From: an uncultured Bacteroidota bacterium
GTDB taxonomy: Bacteria; Bacteroidota; Bacteroidia; Bacteroidales; FEN-979
DNA length: 47,221 nt
Assembly: GCA_937900965.1 (NCBI GenBank)
Contig: CALCGJ010000187.1
Coordinates: 1 to 47,221 of the forward strand
Direction: 5' to 3'
Shown here: one piece after another, positions 26,245 through 35,006 of the stretch
How positions within the stretch are numbered: position 1 is the stretch's first letter
Layout of the letters: each line of letters begins with the position of its first letter
Program-made: the position numbers and the translations under genes
The notes under the pieces: model-generated
Told to the model about the DNA's origin: nothing
Database searches by the model: none
What the model saw: the letters and a program-made list of their open reading frames with translations, nothing else

Positions 26245-27057
26245 TCAACAGATGATATGACCTGGTAAATTTGTAATTGATAACCGATACTCACCAGGTG
26301 TCAGGTCAGTATAGGACTTGAATTCCCTGATAAAATGAGATTGGTCGAAATATCCGGCTTCCAAACCAATTTGAGTTAGGGGTAAATCTGACTTGTGCAA
26401 TAAGTGTAAAGATGATAGATATTTATTGTATAGTATAAATGTTTCCGTATTCATTCCTAACCACTCTGAAGATAATCGCCTTAAATGTCTGTCCGAAAGG
26501 GAAACTTCATTACAAAGCTTTTTAACAGTAAGGTCATTTATCGCTTTAGAAAAAAATAAAGCATGAATCTGATTAATGGCTTTGTAATAATTTGAAACGG
26601 AAATCCTTTGGGAAATCCATTTCATAATTGTTACTACTTGTTCGTTAAATGTTTTTTTAGAAAATAATTGATGGGTTAATGTGTCCAAAGATTTGCATAC
26701 ATGCGAACCTTCCAAGACGTTATTATTGAATTCCTTAACTGATACATTAAGCAAAATTTTCAGTCCAATTGCATTTAGTTGAATACCCAGAAATATCTGT
26801 TGTCCGTTTTTAATAAGGTTGAAGGGTTTAAAGTTGATGCCGTTAATGAAGCAGGAAGGCAGTTTTTTTCTAATTTCTGAAGCGGAATTACAATAAAAGA
26901 TGTCGTCTGCGAGATTAAAGATTAACTCTACTGTTCCTTTAGGCAGTATTATCTCCGTCTTTTCCTGAATATTACATTCGTGAATTCTCCAAATACAATT
27001 GATAAATTGTTTTTCTGTTTCTCCAGACGGATGGTATACGTCAGTAGTATTGGTCAT
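26245..27057 (-). CDS. AraC-family transcription regulator
   Basis: The 270-residue protein has an N-terminal sensory-type domain of the DUF6597 kind (about 1-140; PKGTVELIFNLADDIFYCNS). Its C-terminal AraC DNA-binding domain (about 165-265) has two helix-turn-helix motifs: LTVKKLCNEVSLSDRHLRRL and PLTQIGLEAGYFDQSHFIRE, then the family end LTPGEYR. Ligand unknown. It lies on the same strand 82 bp upstream of the second methyltransferase, and this gap is where a promoter under its control could sit. Confidence 0.87.
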   Translation of the reverse strand: MTNTTDVYHPSGETEKQFINCIWRIHECNIQEKTEIILPKGTVELIFNLADDIFYCNSASEIRKKLPSCFINGINFKPFNLIKNGQQIFLGIQLNAIGLKILLNVSVKEFNNNVLEGSHVCKSLDTLTHQLFSKKTFNEQVVTIMKWISQRISVSNYYKAINQIHALFFSKAINDLTVKKLCNEVSLSDRHLRRLSSEWLGMNTETFILYNKYLSSLHLLHKSDLPLTQIGLEAGYFDQSHFIREFKSYTDLTPGEYRLSITNLPGHIIC

Positions 27058-27134
27058 TGGTTAATGTCTGTAGTCGATCTTTTCACGCCATGTGAATAAC
27101 AGCCAAATATAACTCGAACTAAGGATATTAAAGG

Positions 27135-27680
27135 TCATCTTCCTTCCAGCAAATATAGAAGATTATCTTCAACCTTGTAGAATAAAGGAACAACGGTTAT
27201 GCCCGGATATACAGAACGCAAACGTTTTGCTTCACTGATTGCGAAATCAATTTCATCCCCAATTTCAAACATCGGGGCGAACCTCATAAAGTGCTCTTCT
27301 GCCCTTTCCTTGTCCCAGCCGGCATTATCTACCAATCCGTTTATAAACTGGCTTTTCCGTGAAAGAAGGTTCACCATTCCACAGTTATTGTGGACAATAA
27401 TGGCAATATATCTGATATTTCCGACCGCGATGGCATATGATACCTTAAATGCACTATATCGTAAATTTGCTCCACCGGAACGGATAATAAATGCAAAGTT
27501 GTCGGGAATCCGCAAGTGTTTCCGGTTGTCCATACACATCCCGATTAAAATTTGCGCATTTGTGTAAGAATCCGGTCTGCGCAGTAAATTATGATATTCT
27601 AAAAGAAACCCAATTGGTGTATGAATGAGGCTCGGAAAAATATCTTTAGAAGTTTTAACGCTAATCAATCTATTCATCAT
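27135..27680 (-). CDS. Beta-carbonic-anhydrase-family protein
   Basis: The 181-residue protein carries the zinc site and dyad of the beta class: Cys 49, Asp 51 and Arg 53 in GMCMDNRKHL, then His 97 and Cys 100 in IIVHNNCGM. The RSGGANLR and VSYAIAVGN stretches around them are also family-like. The full residue set suggests an active CO2 hydratase, or a divergent member with another substrate, since the length (181) is short and the C-terminus differs. An alternative start is ATG 2 codons in. It lies between the AraC gene and the thiolase on the same strand, 53 bp from the latter. Confidence 0.7.
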   Translation of the reverse strand: MMNRLISVKTSKDIFPSLIHTPIGFLLEYHNLLRRPDSYTNAQILIGMCMDNRKHLRIPDNFAFIIRSGGANLRYSAFKVSYAIAVGNIRYIAIIVHNNCGMVNLLSRKSQFINGLVDNAGWDKERAEEHFMRFAPMFEIGDEIDFAISEAKRLRSVYPGITVVPLFYKVEDNLLYLLEGR

Positions 27681-27733
27681 ATTTCACCAGGAGGTTCATA
27701 ACAGGTAAAGAAGTAGGTCAAAATTAAAATGGC

Positions 27734-28942
27734 TCAAACTCTTTCGATGATTATTGAAATACCCTGTCCAACACCTATACACATCGTGCCAAGGGCTTTT
27801 TTTTGAGTTGATCGTTGTAACTGATAACAGGCAGTAGTGATGAGTCTGGCCCCGCTCATCCCCAACGGATGCCCAAAAGCAATGGCGCCGCCAAGCGGAT
27901 TTATTCTGGGATCATCATCTGCCAGTCCCAACTCACGGATACAACCCAAGGCCTGGGCAGCAAATGCTTCATTAAGTTCAATGATATCCATATCATCCAG
28001 GGATAATCCTAACCTCATGAGAAGTTTCCTGGTAGCGGGGACTGGTCCCATGCCCATGATTCGTGGAAGAACACCCGCAGTTTCCATACCCAATAACCTG
28101 GCCATCGGAGTAAGATGGTATTTGTTAACTGCTGCTTCGGAGGCAATGATCAGGGCTGCAGATCCATCATTAATCCCTGAAGAGTTTCCGGCAGTGATGG
28201 TCCCGTTGTCACCGGTAAGTGGTTTTAATGCGCTTAATTTTTCAAGTGATGTCAACCTGGGATGCTCATCTTCGTAAAAAATCGATGGTTCTCCTTTTGA
28301 TTGCTTGATAACAACCGGGATGATCTCATCCTTTAGCAATCCTTCTGCCTGGGCCTGGGTGCACTTGTTCTGGCTACGGTAAGCAAATTTGTCCTGGTCT
28401 TCCCGGGTTATTTTATAATCTGACGCAATGTTTTCCGCAGTTTCCATCATGGACTCAATGCCGTAGAGGGACATGAAATCTTTATTGATAAACCGCCATC
28501 CCAGGGTAGTATCGAAAATCTCCACCGATCTCGAAAAGGCTGTTGCAGCTTTTGCCATTACGAAAGGGGCCCGGGTCATGCTTTCAACCCCGCCTGCAAC
28601 AATTAATTCAGCTTCGCCGGCACGGATTATTCTGGCTGCGGTTCCGATTGCATCCATTCCTGAGCCGCACAACCTGTTTATGGTTGCCCCCGAAACTGTA
28701 TGGGGATACCCTGCTATGAGCAGCGCCATGCGTGCAACATTGCGGTTATCTTCGCCGGCCTGATTGGCACACCCCATGAGCACATCATCAATGGCACTCC
28801 AGTCAATGGCCGGATTTCTCTCCATCAATGCTTTTAATGGAATTGCAGCAAGATCGTCAGCCCGCACTGAAGAAAGAGAACCACCAAATTTTCCAACCGG
28901 TGTCCTGATGGCATCGCAAATAAATGCTTCGTTCATATTCAA
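27734..28942 (-). CDS. pcaF: Acetyl-CoA acyltransferase (3-oxoadipyl-CoA thiolase-like)
   Basis: The 402-residue protein is a full-length thiolase with the nucleophile Cys 92 (NRLCGSGMDAIG), the base His 358 (GGAIAFGHPLGMSG) and Cys 388 (TMCIGVGQG). The N-terminal half (GKFGGSLSSVRADDLAAIPL, VLMGCANQAGEDNRNVARMA) closely follows PcaF/PaaJ, which cleaves 3-oxoadipyl-CoA to succinyl-CoA and acetyl-CoA in aromatic degradation. No other ring-degradation gene lies in the window, so a general 3-ketoacyl-CoA thiolase role is possible. The aminotransferase gene lies nine bases upstream, so the two form an operon. Confidence 0.85.
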   Translation of the reverse strand: MNMNEAFICDAIRTPVGKFGGSLSSVRADDLAAIPLKALMERNPAIDWSAIDDVLMGCANQAGEDNRNVARMALLIAGYPHTVSGATINRLCGSGMDAIGTAARIIRAGEAELIVAGGVESMTRAPFVMAKAATAFSRSVEIFDTTLGWRFINKDFMSLYGIESMMETAENIASDYKITREDQDKFAYRSQNKCTQAQAEGLLKDEIIPVVIKQSKGEPSIFYEDEHPRLTSLEKLSALKPLTGDNGTITAGNSSGINDGSAALIIASEAAVNKYHLTPMARLLGMETAGVLPRIMGMGPVPATRKLLMRLGLSLDDMDIIELNEAFAAQALGCIRELGLADDDPRINPLGGAIAFGHPLGMSGARLITTACYQLQRSTQKKALGTMCIGVGQGISIIIERV

Positions 28943-28951
28943 GATTGAGTT

Positions 28952-30334
28952 TTATTGTAATTTTTCGAATTCAGGTTTTAATATCTTCAATCCTTTTAAC
29001 ACTGCCTCAGCAAGCCGATCCACTTCCCGGATGGTCAAAGCAGTAGAAAACATGCAGGAACCGGTATTGACCAGCAACATCTTCTCATCCAGAAAGAGGC
29101 GGTCGAGAAATGAATTGATCAGTTCCGTCTCCTTTTTTGTTTGAAAGGCTTCACGGTAAGATTGTGGTGGGGTGTCCCTTAAATGGAATCTGAACATGGA
29201 ACCGCTCCCTGTGACGGATACCGGAACATCAGCTATCCTGATGGCTTCACCTATCCGGGCAATGGCCGTTTGAGTCAGGTCATTTAAATGATGAACGGCA
29301 TCCTGATCAAATAATTTCATGGTCACAAATCCTGCCGTCATGGAGATGGGATTTGCAGAGAATGTTCCCGACAAAGAGTACCTCAGCGGGCTTTCCCTTT
29401 GATCCATAACCTGCATTACATCTGATCGTCCTGCCAATGCTCCAATTGGAAATCCCCCGCCAATGATTTTTCCAAGAGCCGTCAGGTCGGGTTTACAATT
29501 ATAATTCTCCTGTGCTCCACGGTAGCTTACACGAAAGGTCACCACTTCATCGAAAACCATCAGTGCACCATGTTTGCGCGTCCATTTATATATTGCATCA
29601 ATAAATTCGTTTGAAGCCGGAAATAAACCGATCCGATGCGGAACCGGATCAATCAGAATGCATGCAATCTGGTCCTGGTATTGATCCAGGATAGAAATAG
29701 TTCTTTCTGCATCATTGAACGGAAATACAATGACGTCATCCAAAACGCCCTGTGGCGTCCCTTTGACAAGTGGCACGCTATTGGGTTTGTTACTGTTTCC
29801 CCAATTTGCCGGGGATGATGTTTGGCTCACCTCCGCAAAATCATAGGTGCCATGATATGCTCCTTCGGCCTTGGCGATTTTGGACAGCCCCGTAAAGGCC
29901 CTTGAAGCTTTAATCATGGCCATAACAGCCTCCGTGCCCGAATTGACAAAACGAATTTTCTCAAACCCCGGAACCCTGTTACAAAGTAGTTCCGCATATT
30001 TAACCTCGGCTTCTGTGGCCATCATGTACGCTGTTCCTTTTTTAACCTGTTCAATCACTGATTCAACAACCGCCGGATGGGCATGTCCATGGATCAGAGA
30101 AGCCATATTATTCGCAAAATCAATGCGCTGAACACCTTCAATATCGGTAATATAACATCCTGCTGCACTGGCAGCATAGGATGGATACGGTTTCCGAAAG
30201 ACGGTATTTCTGCTAATACCCCCGGGAATTACCTTACAGGCTTGTTGGAATAATTCATCACTTGTGATATTGTGTTCTTTTGTGCATTGTTTCGGTATTC
30301 CCATGGATGGAAAAATTTCTTGGTTAGTTTTCAA
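28952..30334 (-). CDS. Class III aminotransferase (glutamate-1-semialdehyde aminomutase-like)
   Basis: The 460-residue PLP enzyme has the class III layout: a substrate and phosphate loop at NSGTEAVMA (131-139), the cofactor-aromatic region EGAYHG (157-162), the PLP-ring Asp in FDEVVTFR (262) and the Schiff-base Lys 289 in GKIIGGGFPIG. Overall it is closest in feel to the HemL family, but longer than HemL (about 430) and outside any haem gene group. It may therefore act on another amino acid or acyl-linked substrate. It opens the operon with the thiolase. The IS21 element begins about 40 bp upstream, where its promoter would lie. Confidence 0.82.
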   Translation of the reverse strand: MKTNQEIFPSMGIPKQCTKEHNITSDELFQQACKVIPGGISRNTVFRKPYPSYAASAAGCYITDIEGVQRIDFANNMASLIHGHAHPAVVESVIEQVKKGTAYMMATEAEVKYAELLCNRVPGFEKIRFVNSGTEAVMAMIKASRAFTGLSKIAKAEGAYHGTYDFAEVSQTSSPANWGNSNKPNSVPLVKGTPQGVLDDVIVFPFNDAERTISILDQYQDQIACILIDPVPHRIGLFPASNEFIDAIYKWTRKHGALMVFDEVVTFRVSYRGAQENYNCKPDLTALGKIIGGGFPIGALAGRSDVMQVMDQRESPLRYSLSGTFSANPISMTAGFVTMKLFDQDAVHHLNDLTQTAIARIGEAIRIADVPVSVTGSGSMFRFHLRDTPPQSYREAFQTKKETELINSFLDRLFLDEKMLLVNTGSCMFSTALTIREVDRLAEAVLKGLKILKPEFEKLQ

Positions 30335-30374
30335 TAGATTTCTGGTTCACAGATAAATCGGAATAAAGATGAAC

Positions 30375-30508
30375 TGCGGCGCCGGTGGATAAACCATTCC
30401 ATTTGACCAGTCTCCGCCGATCCAAATTGACCACCCCTATGCCGGTGTAAAAATCGGTTCACGCCGGGGCAAATTGACCACCCCCTGCCGATTCAAATTG
30501 ACCACCCC
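30375..30508 (+). repeat. IS21 left-end multiple repeats
   Basis: The motif AAATTGACCACCCC recurs at 30424-30437, 30471-30485 and 30494-30508, each preceded by a GCCGA/GCCGG block, and a degenerate copy (CATTTGACCAG) lies near 30400. Multiple terminal repeats are typical transposase binding sites of IS21 elements. Confidence 0.75.
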
Positions 30509-30580
30509 TTAAGAACGATATTTTCCTTGCTTTAAGGCAGGCATTTATGATTATGTTGATGTGTTATTAACATATCATAA

Positions 30581-32143
30581 ATGTCAAACAAACTAATTGT
30601 TATGAGCAAGGTAAGAAACATTATCAGGCTATACACCGAAGGTGTAAGCAAACAGTCCATTGGGGATCGGACAGGACTTCCCCGCAACAGTGTAAAAAAG
30701 TATATCCGGCTGTTCCTGGCCTCGGACAAGTCTCCTCAGGAGCTTGAACAGATGAGCGATACGGAGTTGGAGCAGTTCTTCATGGACATGGTCCCGCGCC
30801 ATTATGTTGAAGATGATCCCCGGTATATCGCAGCAGTAGAGTTTTTCCCGGGGATGGAGAAAGCCCTCAAACACCGTGAAAATACCAAGGAGAAGCAATG
30901 GCAGCAATATATTGCGCTGCATCCCGATGGTTACCGCGTGTCTCAGTTCAAGGGGTATTACCTCAAGTGGCTGAAGGTACGCAACCCGGTGATGCACATG
31001 GAACATAAGGCCGGAGAGAAGATGTATGTTGACTATGCCGGCCAAAAGCTGCATATTATAGACCCTGAAAGCGGAGAGATAATCCCTGTCGAGGTCTTTG
31101 TCGCCATCCTTGGCGCCAGCCAGTTAACCTATGTTGAGGCCAGCTACAGTCAGAAGAAAGAAGACTTCATCGGCTCCTGTGAAAATGCCCTGTATTACTT
31201 CGGGGGCGTTCCCAATGCCATTGTCACCGATAATCTGAAGTCGGCTGTGATAAAGGGGAACCGTTACGAGCCGACTCTCAACGCAGCATTCCGTGACTTT
31301 GTAAGCCATTACACGATGTCTGCGCTGCCTGCAGCACCATATAAGCCCAAGTACAAGGCGCTGGTAGAAGGGGCCGTGAAGATCATCTATCGCACCATTT
31401 ACGGCACGGTAAAGGAACGAGTCTATTCGAGCCTGGAGTTGATCAACCAGTCTATTCGTGCAGCTCTGGAGGAACACAACAACAGGTTGCTCAGGAACAG
31501 GCCGTTCAGCCGCAGGCATCTGTTTGAAGAAACCGAGCGTCAAACGCTACACCCATTGGCCACTCACAGGTATGAACTAAAACACCGGGTTATCGTTACG
31601 GTGATGAAGAACAATTACGTCAACCTCACTGAAGACAAGCATTATTACAGCGTTCCGTATCACTTCATCGGCAAGAAGGTAACTCTTTTATACAGCCAGA
31701 GTGTTGTTGAAGTGTATCACCGCTATGAACGCATTGCCATACACAACAGGAGCAGGCAGCCGTATGGATATACGACGGTCAATGAACACATGGCTTCAAA
31801 GCACCGTTACATGAGCGACTGGAACCCAAGCAAGTTTATTGAGCGCGGGGAAGAGGTTGGACCAGAAACAAAGCAGTACATCATCGAGTTGCTTAATACC
31901 CGCCAGCACCCGGAACAGACTTACCGTTCGTGCCAGGGGGTGTTGAGCTTTGCTGCACGGGTAGGCAAGGAGCGGCTTAACAATGCATGCCGGCGTGCCC
32001 TCCAATATGGTGATTACGGGTACCAGACCATCAAGGCAATCCTTGAACGGGGGCTTGACGGGAACGCAGATGAGGTAGACCCCGGCAGTGATCAGCCATT
32101 ACCCCCGCATGATAATATCCGGGGTAATAACTATTACCGATAA
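30581..32143 (+). CDS. istA: IS21-family transposase IstA
   Basis: The 520-residue protein has an N-terminal helix-turn-helix (about 8-45; LYTEGVSKQSIGDRTGLPRN) and the rve-type catalytic core with Asp 151 (VDYAGQK), Asp 217 (IVTDNLKSAV) and Glu 263 (LVEGAVK). A C-terminal Mu-type beta-barrel region (about 335-400) follows. It cuts the element ends and joins them to target DNA, assisted by IstB. The frame is intact. An alternative start at the second Met (30602) is possible. It lies 80 bp before istB. Confidence 0.93.
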   Translation: MSNKLIVMSKVRNIIRLYTEGVSKQSIGDRTGLPRNSVKKYIRLFLASDKSPQELEQMSDTELEQFFMDMVPRHYVEDDPRYIAAVEFFPGMEKALKHRENTKEKQWQQYIALHPDGYRVSQFKGYYLKWLKVRNPVMHMEHKAGEKMYVDYAGQKLHIIDPESGEIIPVEVFVAILGASQLTYVEASYSQKKEDFIGSCENALYYFGGVPNAIVTDNLKSAVIKGNRYEPTLNAAFRDFVSHYTMSALPAAPYKPKYKALVEGAVKIIYRTIYGTVKERVYSSLELINQSIRAALEEHNNRLLRNRPFSRRHLFEETERQTLHPLATHRYELKHRVIVTVMKNNYVNLTEDKHYYSVPYHFIGKKVTLLYSQSVVEVYHRYERIAIHNRSRQPYGYTTVNEHMASKHRYMSDWNPSKFIERGEEVGPETKQYIIELLNTRQHPEQTYRSCQGVLSFAARVGKERLNNACRRALQYGDYGYQTIKAILERGLDGNADEVDPGSDQPLPPHDNIRGNNYYR

Positions 32144-32222
32144 AATCCCTCCGGTACTTGGACCCGGGCCCGGTTCCGGGTCCCTGACGCCGGATATTGT
32201 TTAACTTAAAACCTGTAAAAAA

Positions 32223-32978
32223 ATGAACGAACAAACTCTTCAAAAAATGAAACAGATGAAGTTCTTTGGCATGGTCAGGGCATTCCGTACAAACATGGAA
32301 AATGGCAATATGGACAAAGTGACCAACGATGAGATGGTATCCATACTGATTGACTCAGAGTGGGATGACCGCAACAATCGACGCATTGAAAGGCAAATGC
32401 GCAACGCCCGGTTCCGGTACAAGGCTAATGTCGAACAGTTGCACTTTGATATCGATCGTAATCTTGACAAAAACCAGTTGATGCGTCTTGCTGAATGTGC
32501 CTTCATTCAACGGAAAGAGAACCTGCTTATAACTGGCAGCACTGGTATCGGTAAGAGTTACATTGCCTCAGCCATCGGGAACCAGGCCTGCACACTTGGA
32601 TACAAAGTACTTTACGCAAATGCAACCAAACTGTTTTCCAGGTTAAAGATGTCCAAGGCCGACGGGTCCTATATCAGGGAGGTCGCTAAAATAGAACGGC
32701 AGGATCTTCTCATCCTTGATGACTTCGGCCTTCAGCCCTTGGATGGATATGGCAGAGCTGTTCTTATGGAAATCATTGAGGACCGGCACGGGAACCGGTC
32801 AACCATCATTACTTCACAGTTGCCGGTGGCCCAATGGTACGAAGTGATCGGAGAGCAAACAGTTGCGGATGCTATCCTTGACCGGATTGTTCATGATGCT
32901 CACAGAATAGAACTGCTTGGAGAATCTCTGCGCAAGACGCAGAGAAACAAAATCACAGAAGATGTTGAAACAGTCTAA
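32223..32978 (+). CDS. istB: IS21 helper ATPase IstB
   Basis: The 251-residue AAA+ protein has a Walker A at 105-112 (GSTGIGKS), a Walker B at about 162-169 (LLILDDFGLQPL) and the sensor region (GNRSTIITSQLPVAQW). These match IstB, the DnaA-like ATPase that selects the target and activates IstA. The frame is full length (IstB is about 245-270 residues). It follows istA on the same strand with an 80-bp gap. Confidence 0.93.
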   Translation: MNEQTLQKMKQMKFFGMVRAFRTNMENGNMDKVTNDEMVSILIDSEWDDRNNRRIERQMRNARFRYKANVEQLHFDIDRNLDKNQLMRLAECAFIQRKENLLITGSTGIGKSYIASAIGNQACTLGYKVLYANATKLFSRLKMSKADGSYIREVAKIERQDLLILDDFGLQPLDGYGRAVLMEIIEDRHGNRSTIITSQLPVAQWYEVIGEQTVADAILDRIVHDAHRIELLGESLRKTQRNKITEDVETV

Positions 32979-33042
32979 AACTATCTAATTTTGTATAACG
33001 TCTAAAAACCAGGAAAATGATCTTTCTTAAGAAGGCAGAAGT

Positions 33043-33111
33043 GGGGTGGTCAACATCGTCGGCAGAAAGGCGGTAAAATGAATCGGCAGAGGGTGGTCAA
33101 TTTGGTCGGCA
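33043..33111 (-). repeat. IS21 right-end multiple repeats
   Basis: GGGGTGGTCAACATCGTCGG at 33043-33062 and GGGTGGTCAATTTGGTCGGC at 33091-33110 are inverted copies of the left-end motif, with a degenerate one between them (GGCGGTAAAATGAATCGGC). Confidence 0.75.
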
Positions 33112-33405
33112 TATCCAATTAATGCCAGCAATTAATTGTTTGTTTTTAGGAATATTTTTTATTACATGGAAATTTGTTACCCCATAAATGGAGTCACCCT
33201 TCAAGATAAGTAACCCTGAGCCTAAAATATTTGATACAAAATTAGTATCAATTAATTCTATTGAAATGGAAACTCGTTTAAGAAGTTGAGCTCTTTCAGG
33301 TAGTTTATAAAAAGTATAATTGTTATATTCTTTAATTTGTGAGTATAATGTGGAGTTTATAGTAATAGCAATAAAAAGCGTAATAATTTTTATTATTGTT
33401 TTCAT
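33097..33405 (-). pseudogene. Trypsin-like serine protease gene cut by the insertion sequence
   Basis: The frame begins at ATG 33405 with a signal peptide (MKTIIKIITLFIAITINSTL, likely cleaved after YSQ). It reads up to GSGLLILKGDSIYGVTNFHV at about residues 61-80, where His is the catalytic His of a trypsin/DegP-like protease. Six codons later the frame enters the IS end (WICRPN is partly IS sequence) and stops at 33097. The Asp and Ser of the triad are missing, so the product is dead. The 3' half is not found on the other side of the IS. Confidence 0.7.
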
Positions 33406-33671
33406 ACTCTTGAGATTAGTCAGAAAAAAAATATGATATTTTGGTTTTGATGTCATTGTGTTTGCATCTGATAAGCCTAAATATCTCAAATCAATAGTTA
33501 TAACGCCTTAATATTAAACATATTAGTATCCAATATTTATTGGCATTAACCTAACTAGTAGCTGGTAATCAGGCTGTTAAAATAATGAAAAAAAGAACTT
33601 AGTCAACACTGCAGCCATCTTTTTTATCCAGATTGAAGGTGCTTGAGCATGATAACTAGTGCGTTTTGGCC

Positions 33672-33913
33672 TTAAAATAACCCGCCTTCATGAAAACTAT
33701 AGTATCCATTCTCGCACACGATAATGTGATCTAGAATACTGATCTCAAAGATCTTCCCTCCCTCTGCAATCTTCTTTGTAATCTCGATATCCTGCTGAGA
33801 TGGCTGAGTATTGCCTGATGGATGGTTGTGGACCAGGATCAAAGCTGATGCCAGTCCTTGAATAGCAATGTGAAAGATTTTCCTGGGATCAACCACAGTT
33901 GGCGAGATGCCCC
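33672..33913 (-). pseudogene. Truncated radC (second copy, 3' part only)
   Basis: This 74-codon frame, with homology extending in-frame to about 33913, is nearly identical to the C-terminal part of the complete radC at 35817-36464. It carries the JAB/MPN motif HNHPSGNTQPS and the block KKIAEGGKIFEIS. Residues equivalent to 1-135 of RadC are absent. The final residues differ (FHEGGLF against FADYGQI), so the copies have diverged since duplication. It is either a remnant from a duplication or the edge of an older integration. Unlikely to be functional. Confidence 0.75.
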
Positions 33914-34010
33914 CAGTATAATGAAGAAACCTTGAACAAACGGGTGAATGAAAGACTTCTTCAGGATACTAGATTTGGGATAATAAATCATTTATTACTA
34001 TTCCTGGAGG

Positions 34011-34050
34011 TTACTTACTTAAACCTATAGGGAAGTTATCAAGTAAGTAA
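34011..34050. promoter_or_regulatory. Ten-base-pair perfect hairpin before the GIY-YIG-like gene
   Basis: TTACTTACTT at 34011-34020 pairs exactly with AAGTAAGTAA at 34041-34050 across a 20-base loop. On the plus strand GTTTTTA follows, so a weak terminator is possible. It could equally be an operator for the gene starting at 34128. It lies in the 214-bp non-coding gap, which otherwise holds nothing recognisable. Confidence 0.4.
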
Positions 34051-34127
34051 GTTTTTACCTATGGAAAAAGTTATTGTTCTATGCTTTTGAGTTACATTTA
34101 CCGTCAACTTTTTCTTGAATACTTATA

Positions 34128-34685
34128 TTGAGTATATTAAATATGGATATTAGTGAATACATAATGCTCCATGCGGAGCAACTTATCAAGGATTCAAATA
34201 AGCTTAAAGAGATTACCATTCATTGGGAGATACCAATCATCATTGAATGTTCTAATCTTAAATCTAAAGACACTTTTATTAAACAAACTCATAACCCAGA
34301 ATTGCAATATGGTAAATCAAAGCCTGGGATATACTATTTCAAAATAGATAATGAAATTGGAGGCATCGAAGTTGTAAGTTCGTTAGAGCATTATAAAGAG
34401 AAGAAAGAACGATCATGTCCAAAGATTGATAGAAGTAAAAGCATGGATTCCACTTACCTATATTGTGGTAGTGTTAAGAAAAATCTCTTGGATAGACTTA
34501 TTCAACATTTAGGATTTAGACATAAGGATACCTATAGTTTACAATTGGTCCATTGGGCTAAAAATCTTGGTTTAAAACTTGAGTACCACTACGCTTTTAT
34601 GAGAGCTGAGGAAAAGCATCTTATAAGACATGTGGAAGCATCTTTATTCAAAGCATTAAATCCATTGGTAGGGAAAAGGGTTTGA
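34128..34685 (+). CDS. GIY-YIG-like nuclease-domain protein
   Basis: The 185-residue protein has elements of the GIY-YIG fold in order: PGIYYFKID (66-74), YLYCGS (110-115) in place of YxGxT, Arg 123 in LLDRLIQHLG, a helix with Glu 170 (HVEASLFKALNPLVGK), and Asn 178. These correspond to the Tyr, Arg and Glu active-site residues of the family. About 65 N-terminal residues are unrelated and may be a binding domain. Start at ATG 34128 or 34143. It is among the few plus-strand genes here and is isolated on both sides. DNA nicking or restriction-type activity is possible but not shown. Confidence 0.6.
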   Translation: MSILNMDISEYIMLHAEQLIKDSNKLKEITIHWEIPIIIECSNLKSKDTFIKQTHNPELQYGKSKPGIYYFKIDNEIGGIEVVSSLEHYKEKKERSCPKIDRSKSMDSTYLYCGSVKKNLLDRLIQHLGFRHKDTYSLQLVHWAKNLGLKLEYHYAFMRAEEKHLIRHVEASLFKALNPLVGKRV

Positions 34686-34993
34686 TGAGAAGACTCTAAT
34701 TTAAATATAAACTGAAATAATCTATCCTGCCTTTCTGGGATAGAACAGCAAGGCAATTTTGATCCACCGCCCTGATGATTTTCTCAACCTCAATCTGGAA
34801 TCCAACCTGACACAATTGAATCATGGATAGTGAAAATAGGTATATCCAGATTTTCACTACAAGGACTCTTGGATATATAGCCAAATGTCTACCTGTACTC
34901 CATTATCAATAACAAGATGGGGAGATTAGCAAAGCAGTACTTCTTAAATGCTGCAAATACATTATAGACGGTTTAGATTATTGTATATTTTTC

Positions 34994-35001
34994 TATATTT
35001 G
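34994..35001 (+). promoter_or_regulatory. Possible Bacteroidota -7 promoter box
   Basis: TATATTTG at 34994-35001 fits the Bacteroidota -7 consensus TAnnTTTG, with ATTG about 20 bases upstream as a weak -33 box. It is only six bases before the lipoprotein start codon at 35007, which would make the message nearly leaderless, so either the promoter or the start is uncertain. Confidence 0.3.
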
Positions 35002-35006
35002 TTGAT

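Larger units (their letters stand above)
30375..33111 (+). mobile_element. IS21-family insertion sequence
   Basis: About 2.7 kb containing istA and istB in the usual order on the plus strand, bounded by repeated TTGACCACCCC-type motifs in opposite orientation at the two ends. The right tip reads TCGGCA at 33106-33111 and the left tip is probably TGCGGCGCCGG at 30375. No matching target duplication is visible between the flanks (GATGAAC left, TATCCAA right). The element is clearly richer in G+C than the region around it, which agrees with recent arrival. Confidence 0.85.

Noticed and set aside
34696-34884. Minus-strand frame of 62 codons between the GIY-YIG-like gene and the lipoprotein
   Set aside because: Composition is mixed and no domain is visible; it might be a remnant, but support is too weak to list as a gene.
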